From Halorussus halophilus (lineage in GTDB: Archaea; Halobacteriota; Halobacteria; Halobacteriales; Haladaptataceae): a DNA stretch of 64,000 nucleotides. The notes under the pieces are model-generated. The model saw only the letters and a program-made list of their open reading frames with translations. It ran no database searches and was not told where the DNA came from. Where the stretch lies: contig NZ_CP044524.1 of the NCBI RefSeq assembly GCF_008831545.1, positions 248,001 through 312,000 of the forward strand, in the 5' to 3' direction. Below are positions 53,746-59,786 of this stretch, one piece after another; positions within the stretch are counted from its first letter, which is position 1; every line of letters starts with the position of its first letter. Position numbers and translations under genes: made by a program.

Positions 53746-54521
53746 GCGACCACCTCCGAAACCGGGAGCGAACTAGAATTGTTCGTGGTCGGACTGGCCG
53801 TCGTCGTGGTCGAGTTGGATGTGTTCGCGTACCACTCCTCGTACGCCTCGGGTTCCATCACGATTACGTCTGCGGTCATGAACGAGTGGCCCGACCCACA
53901 GAGTTCGAAACAGCGCGCTTCGTAGGTCCCCGTCTCGTCGGCCCGGAACCACGTCTCGGTCTCTAGTCCGGGAATTGCGTCGGTTTTCACCCGTAACTCG
54001 GGGACCCCGAACGTGTGGAATACGTCGTCGGAAGTCACGGTGAGATTTATCGTCGTCCCCCGCGGCACGCGTAACTCGCCGTTCGTCGTGTTCCCGTTCG
54101 GGTAGACGAACTCCCAGCCGAAACGGTAGCCGACGACGTCTATCTCGATGGTGTCTTCGCCTTGCGCGACAGGGTCCTCTTCGACGTAGAGGAGGGTGCC
54201 GTACGTCCACGCGATGAGCGACACGACGATGATGGTGCTGAGTCCGAACGAGAAGAACAGCTTTCGACCGCCGCCACCGCCGGAGGGAAGTTCGCCGAGT
54301 CGCGGATGGTCGCCGTCGTCGCTTCGACCCTCCCTGTCTCGGTACTTGTAGGCGTTGTACAGCATGTAGCCGACGACGACGACGCCGACGAGCGTACCCA
54401 ATAGCAGGAACACGGAGAATATCTGTCGGAATACTTCCACACGAGTCCCCTTTGGTACGACTCCGTCCTGAGTCTGTGCGAGGGTCACAGTGAGGAGTCG
54501 CGCACCCACCGGCGAGAGCAT
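53742..54521 (-). CDS. coxB: Cytochrome c oxidase subunit II
   Basis: A 259-residue protein: two N-terminal helices (about 32-57 and 87-109) and a cupredoxin domain with the CuA site, an upstream His in DDVFHTFGVP (about 170) and CFELCGSGHSFM (about 202-213). This gives the two Cys, two His, Met and backbone ligands for the binuclear copper that accepts electrons, probably from halocyanin. The C-terminus is Thr/Ser/Asn-rich. The ATG at 54521 is chosen because a minus-strand TATA box (54546-54552) lies 28 bp before it. Confidence 0.92.
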   Translation of the reverse strand: MLSPVGARLLTVTLAQTQDGVVPKGTRVEVFRQIFSVFLLLGTLVGVVVVGYMLYNAYKYRDREGRSDDGDHPRLGELPSGGGGGRKLFFSFGLSTIIVVSLIAWTYGTLLYVEEDPVAQGEDTIEIDVVGYRFGWEFVYPNGNTTNGELRVPRGTTINLTVTSDDVFHTFGVPELRVKTDAIPGLETETWFRADETGTYEARCFELCGSGHSFMTADVIVMEPEAYEEWYANTSNSTTTTASPTTNNSSSLPVSEVVA

Positions 54522-54545
54522 GGTAATTGTCAACAACGTTCATGT

Positions 54546-54552
54546 ACTTATC
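54546..54552 (-). promoter_or_regulatory. TATA box of the coxB operon
   Basis: GATAAGT on the minus strand lies about 28 bp before the ATG at 54521. This points to a leaderless oxidase transcript and argues against the TTG at 54536. Confidence 0.5.
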
Positions 54553-54582
54553 GGTTCCGCAAGGTACGGGTGGTGGGGCAAC

Positions 54583-54591
54583 GTTTTTATC
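54583..54591 (+). promoter_or_regulatory. TATA box of the gene divergent from coxB
   Basis: GTTTTTATC is centred about 26 bp before the ATG at 54614, predicting a leaderless start there. Confidence 0.5.
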
Positions 54592-54613
54592 TTGGTTAGT
54601 GTTACCATTCAAC

Positions 54614-55138
54614 ATGCAGGGGGAAGAATCTGAGTTAAGCGTCGAGCGAGAGGACTCGACCATGGCCGAACCCGAGTTCGACCACGTGATGGGTATCGTC
54701 GTAGACGGCGTAATCGGTGCCATCGGTGGAGCAGTCGGAACGGCGGCGCTAACCGTCGGACTACTCATCGCGACGAGTCTGAACGCCTTCGACCTGAACG
54801 CGTTCGCCACGTTGGCGGAATTAACCGGCCTGAGCGCACTGTATCCGTCGAATCCGGCCGCGGTCGGTTACGTCCTGTTCCTCCTGACGGGGATGGTGAT
54901 GTGGCCGCTCCTGTTCGCGTCTATCGGGTCGTACCTGCCGGGCAGGAAGTACGCGACGAAGGGGATTCCGTTCGGCGTCGTCCTTTGGACCGGTTTCGCC
55001 CCTGCGTTCTACGACGGGTACGTCGGACTGGCGCTGGTGCTGTACGTCGTGCTGACGTTCTTCAGCCACGTCTTCTACGGCTTCACCCTCGGGGCGGTCT
55101 TCGACTATCTGGGCGACAGACCTGAGTCGCTGGTCTGA
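54614..55138 (+). CDS. Membrane protein next to the oxidase operon (DUF6789-like)
   Basis: A 174-residue protein with an acidic N-terminus and four hydrophobic helices (about 32-56, 80-103, 118-139, 141-162), joined by FASIGSYLPGRKYATKGIPF. Similar four-helix proteins are often found beside haloarchaeal oxidase and denitrification genes; they have no known activity. It is divergent from coxB, with the two promoters in 92 bp. A second possible start is the ATG at 54662. Confidence 0.7.
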   Translation: MQGEESELSVEREDSTMAEPEFDHVMGIVVDGVIGAIGGAVGTAALTVGLLIATSLNAFDLNAFATLAELTGLSALYPSNPAAVGYVLFLLTGMVMWPLLFASIGSYLPGRKYATKGIPFGVVLWTGFAPAFYDGYVGLALVLYVVLTFFSHVFYGFTLGAVFDYLGDRPESLV

Positions 55139-55181
55139 CCGAAGCTACTGTCGTTCTCGTCTTCTTCTATCGACGGCGAGT

Positions 55182-55598
55182 TCAACAGCAGTAGATGAAC
55201 GGGTACATGAGCGCGACCCGGTCTCCCTCCGTCAGTTGCGAGTCCAACCCGTCGATGTGCTCGTTGAACGTCCCGTTGATAGTGACTCTGGCGTACGCTC
55301 GGGTCTGTTCGCCTTCGGGGTTCTTCCGCCACGTACCGGGAAGGTCGCTCGGTTGCTTCGTCCACCCACGCGTCGTCGCGTCCGCGCTGGTCTCTGCGAT
55401 GAGCATGTCGCTCACGTCGTGGACTTCGAAGAAGGCGTCGAGGAACTCTCGAAGCGTCGAACCCTCGAAGGTGAACGAGAGTCGTGGCGCGCCGACGGCG
55501 CGCCGAACGTGTCCCGTACAGCGCACCTCCACTGTGGTCGTCTCGTCGCTCGACAGTTCGGTTCGTTCGCCGCTGTCACCCTTCGCCTGCGATTCCAT
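55182..55598 (-). CDS. MoaD/ThiS-like beta-grasp protein ending in Cys-Cys
   Basis: A 138-residue protein with a ubiquitin-like fold of the MoaD/ThiS type: VEVRCTGHVRRAVGAPRLSF, STLREFLDAFFEVH, ARVTINGTFNEHIDGLDSQL and GDRVALMYPFIYCC. In MoaD and ThiS the C-terminus is Gly-Gly, activated by adenylation to carry sulfur; here the last two residues are Cys-Cys. Sulfur transfer in the usual way is therefore unlikely. It is divergent from an HTH regulator gene, with a perfect 16-bp palindrome in the shared control region, and sits in the denitrification locus. Its start is near 55598; its own role is unknown. Confidence 0.75.
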   Translation of the reverse strand: MESQAKGDSGERTELSSDETTTVEVRCTGHVRRAVGAPRLSFTFEGSTLREFLDAFFEVHDVSDMLIAETSADATTRGWTKQPSDLPGTWRKNPEGEQTRAYARVTINGTFNEHIDGLDSQLTEGDRVALMYPFIYCC

Positions 55599-55634
55599 AG
55601 ACTGCTAGACGGTTCGGACACGGGAGAGCCTCTC

Positions 55635-55650
55635 CCCGAACATGTTCGGG
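55635..55650. promoter_or_regulatory. Palindrome of NarO-box type, divergent MoaD-like/HTH promoter
   Basis: CCCGAACATGTTCGGG is a perfect 16-bp palindrome, centred 15 bp before a TATA-like CTTAAGTA (55655-55662) of the HTH gene. The CGAAC-AT-GTTCG core resembles the motif I recall for the Haloferax volcanii anaerobic regulator NarO upstream of denitrification genes. Confidence 0.65.
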
Positions 55651-55654
55651 AGTA

Positions 55655-55662
55655 CTTAAGTA
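55655..55662 (+). promoter_or_regulatory. TATA box of the HTH regulator gene
   Basis: CTTAAGTA, just downstream of the palindrome, predicts a start of transcription near 55683 and a leader of a few nucleotides before the ATG at 55691. Confidence 0.45.
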
Positions 55663-55690
55663 TCCGCGAGTCCCCTACGTGTTCGTAAGG

Positions 55691-56314
55691 ATGACGACTG
55701 CGAAATTACACGTCACGCTTCCAGAAGAGGTATGGATAGGCCACGTTTCGGCCAGCCATCCGGAGGCGGAGTTTCGGGTCCTGGCCGCGTTCCCCGCCGA
55801 GGAGACGGGCGTCGGACTGCTAGAGATTTCGTCGTCGGACCTCCGCGCCGTTTTGGAGACGATGGACGACCAGACGGGCGTCGCGGGGTTCGAACTCCAC
55901 GAAGCGGCCGAAGAGATGGCTCTCGTCGAATTCGAAACGACCGAACCACTGCTGCTGACGTCGATTCAGGAGGCCGGACTCCCTCTCCAACTGCCGTTCA
56001 CTATCGAAGATTCGGTAGCGACGGTCGAAATCACCGCCTCGCGCGAGCGTCTGGACGCGTTCACGACGCAGTTACAACTGTTCGAGATGCCCTTCGACGT
56101 CGAGTACGTCCGCGAGATGACCAGTTCCGAAAGTCTGCTCACCGACCGCCAACGGGAGTTGCTGGACGCCGCAATCGAGAAGGGGTACTACGACACGCCG
56201 CGAGACTGTTCGCTTACGGACCTCGCAGAAGCGACCGGCGTGGCGAAATCGACGGCGAGCGAGACGCTTCACCGCGTCGAGGAGAAAATCATCAAGGAGT
56301 ACTGCGAGCGGTAG
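55691..56314 (+). CDS. HTH-10 family (bacterio-opsin activator-like) transcription regulator
   Basis: A 207-residue protein. The N-terminal 145 residues are a beta-rich haloarchaeal sensor region (EEVWIGHVSASHPEAEFRVL, TSIQEAGLPLQLPFTIED). The C-terminal 55 are the HTH-10 domain: LLTDRQRELLDAAIEKGYYD, RDCSLTDLAEATGVAKSTAS and ETLHRVEEKIIKEYCER. Relatives include Bat, DmsR and NarO. Only two cysteines are present, both in the C-terminal part, so an N-terminal Cys-bound Fe-S oxygen sensor is unlikely. The ATG at 55691 is preferred over a GTG at 55679. It may regulate the MoaD-like gene and itself. Confidence 0.83.
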   Translation: MTTAKLHVTLPEEVWIGHVSASHPEAEFRVLAAFPAEETGVGLLEISSSDLRAVLETMDDQTGVAGFELHEAAEEMALVEFETTEPLLLTSIQEAGLPLQLPFTIEDSVATVEITASRERLDAFTTQLQLFEMPFDVEYVREMTSSESLLTDRQRELLDAAIEKGYYDTPRDCSLTDLAEATGVAKSTASETLHRVEEKIIKEYCER

Positions 56315-57587
56315 CCGTCCGTCGTTCCGCGCTGGCCAACCGGCCAGCAGTCGTCTTCGCCTCTCGAATCCGACCGGGAATCCCCGCACGGGACGTGTAG
56401 TTCGTACACAGGTGTACTCCCTCCGGCATCGAAATCCGGTCCAGCGCGGTCCAGGTTCGGTCGTAGGCAGGCATTCCGCGCGCCAACCGATGCACCGACA
56501 GTGCCCGCGCGGAACGACCTGTTATCTCCTCGAATTCTGTTCTTGCCACGGACGCGAGTCGCTCGTCGCTCCACTCGACCAACTTTGGATTTCGGGCCCC
56601 GCCGAGATAGCACGTGTAGACGCCGTCTCGGTCTAGCAGACTCGCGTTCCAGGTCACGCCGAGTGTCCGGAAATCCTCCTCGTACTGGACTTGGTAGCCT
56701 GCCCCTGACAGGTCAGCCTCGGAGTACAGGTGGACGATGGCCTGCGGATTGTAGTTCAACCGTCGAAGCGAGTCCGCGGAATCGGGGGAGACGTCGCCGA
56801 AGAGGCCAGCGGTCACGTCCGCCGGTGTGGTGACGACGAGTTCGTCTACGACCGTCTCGCCGGTCGGCGTTTCGAGCACGAACGCAGACCCGCCCCTGCG
56901 TACCGCTCGAATCGGCGTTCCGAGTTCGACGCTCTCGCCGTGAGCGTTCGCCAATGATTCTGGCAGTCGTTGGAGTCCGTCGTCGAACGAAACTATCGGG
57001 GGTGCTTCCCGACCTGCCAGAAGTTTGCGAGCGACGGACGTCAGCACGCTCCCCTCGATTCCGGCCGAGTCGAGTGCTTTCGACAGTGAGTACTTCATGA
57101 GCATCTCGTCGGGATGCGACCCGTAGATGCCGCCGTAGAGCGGTCCGAAGTAGTACCGTGCGACTTCGTCGCCGAACTTGCGAGACAAGAACGCCTCGAC
57201 CGTCTCGCCATCGACCGCGGGACCGGTCGCGGGTTCGAGTAGCACGCGGAGTTTCCCGCCCCACGAGAGTAGGTCGGTCGTCACTGACTCGCGCGGCGTC
57301 TGTGGCACTCGTCGGAGTGTCCCGTGATGATAGACGTACAGTGGGACGTCGGCGGCCTCGCGGAGTTCCGACTCCAGGCCGAGCGATTCGACCAGCGACG
57401 AGATACTCGGCGTGAGTCGGGTCCGCTGTGGGCCGAAGTCGAGGACTCGTCCAGCGACCGTCTCGCTGCGGACGACGCCACCCGGGTCGTCGTCAGCCTC
57501 GAAGACGACGCTCTCGATGCCTGCCTCTCGGAGATAGTGGTGGGTTGCTAGCCCGGTGATGCCACCGCCAATAATACCGACTCGCAC
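56292..57587 (-). CDS. Protoporphyrinogen/coproporphyrinogen oxidase-type flavoprotein
   Basis: A 431-residue FAD enzyme of the HemY/CgoX amine-oxidase-fold family. The dinucleotide-binding start is VGIIGGGITGLATHHYLREA; VFEADDDPGGVVRSE binds FAD; VLDFGPQRTRLTPSISSLVE and YYFGPLYGGIYGSHPDEML are typical; the FAD-binding end is HLCTNYTSRAGIPGRI. It oxidises porphyrinogens during heme synthesis. The GTG at 57587 is chosen: a GGAGG ribosome site precedes it by 8 nt and the upstream stop is 1 nt away. It is last in the halocyanin/radical SAM operon. Its 3' end overlaps the convergent HTH gene by 23 bp. Confidence 0.85.
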   Translation of the reverse strand: MRVGIIGGGITGLATHHYLREAGIESVVFEADDDPGGVVRSETVAGRVLDFGPQRTRLTPSISSLVESLGLESELREAADVPLYVYHHGTLRRVPQTPRESVTTDLLSWGGKLRVLLEPATGPAVDGETVEAFLSRKFGDEVARYYFGPLYGGIYGSHPDEMLMKYSLSKALDSAGIEGSVLTSVARKLLAGREAPPIVSFDDGLQRLPESLANAHGESVELGTPIRAVRRGGSAFVLETPTGETVVDELVVTTPADVTAGLFGDVSPDSADSLRRLNYNPQAIVHLYSEADLSGAGYQVQYEEDFRTLGVTWNASLLDRDGVYTCYLGGARNPKLVEWSDERLASVARTEFEEITGRSARALSVHRLARGMPAYDRTWTALDRISMPEGVHLCTNYTSRAGIPGRIREAKTTAGRLASAERRTATARSTP

Positions 57588-57588
57588 G

Positions 57589-57954
57589 TTATCGCCCTCC
57601 GAACAGTTCGAGGACGGTGGCTTCATCGACCTCGTCGGCGACGAGTCTCGCTACCCAGCCATCGACTAACCCGTCGGAGATTCGAGTCGAAAGGCGGACG
57701 AGGGCAGCTCTTTGCTCGGGGTTCAGGTCGCCGTTTGCCGCCAATCGGTCGAGGGCAGTGTCGAGTTCTCGCCGACGGACGTACTCGCCGTACTCACGGA
57801 GTCGGACTGCGACCGTCTGCGGGTCGGTAGTTCGGTCTGGGTCCGAGTCGGCGGTCCCGACTGTTTCTGATTCGACCCTGAAGCCGTTCGGGAGTACGGA
57901 ATTGGTTCGTTTCTCCGAGACGACCCGCCCGGTCGAATCCGTCTCGTCAGTCAT
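57589..57954 (-). CDS. Small protein resembling the glutamyl-tRNA reductase dimerisation domain
   Basis: A 121-residue soluble protein. The N-terminal half is polar and probably disordered. The C-terminal half, about residues 50-118 (VRLREYGEYVRRRELDTALD, NGDLNPEQRAALVRLSTRIS, DGLVDGWVARLVADEVDE), resembles the helical dimerisation domain of HemA-type glutamyl-tRNA reductase, without its catalytic or NADPH domains. It overlaps the radical SAM stop by 4 bp (ATGA) and is 1 bp from the flavoprotein start. Its place in a tetrapyrrole operon supports a link to heme synthesis, perhaps as a regulator of the full-length reductase (inference). Confidence 0.7.
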   Translation of the reverse strand: MTDETDSTGRVVSEKRTNSVLPNGFRVESETVGTADSDPDRTTDPQTVAVRLREYGEYVRRRELDTALDRLAANGDLNPEQRAALVRLSTRISDGLVDGWVARLVADEVDEATVLELFGGR

Positions 57955-59081
57955 GGCCGTCCCGTAGCGCTCGCTTCCCACGGGAGTGGTCCGTCGTACG
58001 CTTCGGGGACGAACGAACAGAGTGGGTCGCTCCCGAAGGGGTCGCCGGTCGTCGCGAACGCACGCGACCGACTGCCACCGCAAACGGTTCGGTAGGCACA
58101 GGCTCCACATTTCCCACGAAGCGCGTCCTTGTTACGGAGCGATTTGAACAGGTCGGCGTTCCGGTAGACGTCTACGACGCTGCTGTCGCGAACGTTTCCA
58201 GCGGACTGGGGCAGGAACCCAGAGGGATACACCTCCCCGACGTGACTCACGAAGGCGAAGCCGTCGCCTGCGGTGATTCCCATCTGTCGTTTCGGAGACT
58301 TGTCTGTCTGCTCGATTGCGACCCGCCGGTAATGGGGCGCTTCGGTCGTCTTGAGGCCGAACGGCCACTCGTCGTCGTTCTCCACGAGCCACTCCATCAC
58401 GTCCTCCGCTTCCTCGGGCGTAATCGGCTCTAAGGCCGCTCCGCGTCCGACCGGTACGAGAAAGAAGACGCTCCAGAGGACCGCGCCGAGGTCGGCCACG
58501 AGTTCCGCGATTGCCGGCAGGTCACCGACAGTCTGGCGACAGACGGTGGTGTTCACCTGGAGGGGGAGCCCGGACTTCTGGGCGGCACGTGCTGCGGTCA
58601 TCGTGTCCTCGAAGCTCCCCGTTTCCCCACGGAACGCGTCGTGGTGTTTGGGAATCGAGCCGTCGATGCTGAGTGCCATCCGCCGCAGTCCGGCGTCTGC
58701 GAGTTCGGACACCGCGTTCGGTGTGAGCGACGTGGTCCCGCTCGGGGTCATGGTGACGTTCAAACCGATGTCTGTGCCGTACTCGACGAGTTCGAGCGCG
58801 TCGTCGCGCTTCAACGGGTCGCCACCCGAGAAGACGACCAGTTGTCCCTCGCCGAACTCCCGGGTCTGGTCGAGGAGGCGCTTTGCCTCTTCGGTCGTGA
58901 GCTCTCGGGGGTGCCGGTCGGGTTGGGCGTCGGCCCGGCAGTGTTCGCAGGCGAGGTCACAGGCCTGCGTGAGTTCCCATATCAACACGAAGGGGCGCTC
59001 GGCCGTATCGACGCGACGCGGCGGCTTGGGTGACCGACGCCCCGGGTTCGGTCCGGCCGGTCCGGTCGCTGGTTCGGACAT
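57951..59081 (-). CDS. Radical SAM/SPASM protein of heme-maturation type
   Basis: A 376-residue radical SAM enzyme. The 4Fe-4S/SAM motif CDLACEHC (C-x3-C-x2-C) is near residue 41; FSGGDPLKRDD is the GGE-like SAM-binding motif; the SPASM-type C-terminus has CGACAYRTVCGGSRSRAF plus a late Cys in DPLCSF. Relatives (AhbC, AhbD, NirJ) modify porphyrin side chains in the siroheme-to-heme and d1-heme pathways. Because the nitrite reductase here is the copper type, a role in ordinary heme synthesis or repair is more likely than d1 heme. Second gene of the operon, 9 bp after halocyanin. Confidence 0.82.
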   Translation of the reverse strand: MSEPATGPAGPNPGRRSPKPPRRVDTAERPFVLIWELTQACDLACEHCRADAQPDRHPRELTTEEAKRLLDQTREFGEGQLVVFSGGDPLKRDDALELVEYGTDIGLNVTMTPSGTTSLTPNAVSELADAGLRRMALSIDGSIPKHHDAFRGETGSFEDTMTAARAAQKSGLPLQVNTTVCRQTVGDLPAIAELVADLGAVLWSVFFLVPVGRGAALEPITPEEAEDVMEWLVENDDEWPFGLKTTEAPHYRRVAIEQTDKSPKRQMGITAGDGFAFVSHVGEVYPSGFLPQSAGNVRDSSVVDVYRNADLFKSLRNKDALRGKCGACAYRTVCGGSRSRAFATTGDPFGSDPLCSFVPEAYDGPLPWEASATGRP

Positions 59082-59090
59082 GAGAGCGTG

Positions 59091-59639
59091 TTACTCCACG
59101 ACGATTGCGCCTTTCATGCCCATCGTCTTGTGCGGCTCACAGTAGTACTTGTACGTGCCCGAACTCTCGAACGTGTGCGAGAAGGTGTATCCCGCCTCGG
59201 ATTTCATCTCGCTCTCGAACTCGCCGCTGTCGGTAACGACGTTGTGCGCACCGCCTTCTCCGGTCCACTTCCAGACGACTTTCGTCCCTGAGGCGACTTC
59301 GAGTGCCGCAGGTCCGAATCCGAACGCGCCGTTGTTCCCTTCGGCACCGACTTCGACGGTCACTTCGGAACTTCCCGTTTTGTCGGCGACGCCATCGTAG
59401 TTCGACACGTCGTCGAACCACCCGTCGAAGCTGACCGAGTTGCTGCCAGAATCACTACCTCCGCTCTCTTTGGTGGTGTCACTATCTTCGTTCTCATTGC
59501 TGGTGTCACTTGCACTCGTGTCGCTGCCGTCTGAACCACCCGTATCACCGGTACTCGTACAGCCAGCGAGTGCAGCACTGGCCGCGCCGACCGTTATCGT
59601 CTTCAGTACCGTTCGTCGGTCGAGTGTATCTCGAGTCAT
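59091..59639 (-). CDS. Halocyanin (blue copper lipoprotein)
   Basis: A 182-residue membrane-anchored cupredoxin. Tat signal LDRRTVLKTITVGAASAALA and lipobox LAGC, then a Ser/Asp/Gly-rich tether (about 27-70), then the copper domain with ligands His in GGAHNVVTD, and Cys, His and Met in YYCEPHKTMGMKG. It carries electrons outside the membrane to oxidase CuA or to NirK. A minus-strand TATA box (59663-59671) lies 28 bp before the ATG at 59639, which is preferred to the ATG four codons upstream. It heads the heme operon. Confidence 0.9.
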   Translation of the reverse strand: MTRDTLDRRTVLKTITVGAASAALAGCTSTGDTGGSDGSDTSASDTSNENEDSDTTKESGGSDSGSNSVSFDGWFDDVSNYDGVADKTGSSEVTVEVGAEGNNGAFGFGPAALEVASGTKVVWKWTGEGGAHNVVTDSGEFESEMKSEAGYTFSHTFESSGTYKYYCEPHKTMGMKGAIVVE

Positions 59640-59662
59640 CTTCGGTTTCACCTATTTGCCTC

Positions 59663-59671
59663 GGATAAATG
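59663..59671 (-). promoter_or_regulatory. TATA box of the halocyanin/heme operon
   Basis: CATTTATCC on the minus strand is centred 28 bp before the ATG at 59639, giving a leaderless transcript. The NarO-type palindrome at 59708-59721 is 37-58 bp further upstream. Confidence 0.5.
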
Positions 59672-59707
59672 GGGGTAGCTCTGATTCTCACCCAGTGAAA
59701 ACGTGGA

Positions 59708-59721
59708 CCGAACGTGTTCGG
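59708..59721. promoter_or_regulatory. NarO-type palindrome between halocyanin and NO reductase genes
   Basis: CCGAAC-GT-GTTCGG is an inverted repeat with the same half-sites as the palindrome at 55635-55650 but a GT spacer. It lies between the divergent halocyanin operon and the nitric oxide reductase gene, so it can act on both. Confidence 0.62.
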
Positions 59722-59786
59722 GGCCTTCTCAACTTCCAAGAACGACGTCTCCGATACAAGTCACGATACCTGTAATCTCGGCGTGT

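Noticed and set aside
57955-58110. Longer start for the GlutR-like small gene
   Set aside because: The additional 52 residues are Arg-rich antisense-like sequence within the radical SAM gene; the ATGA overlap at 57951-57954 is the normal junction.
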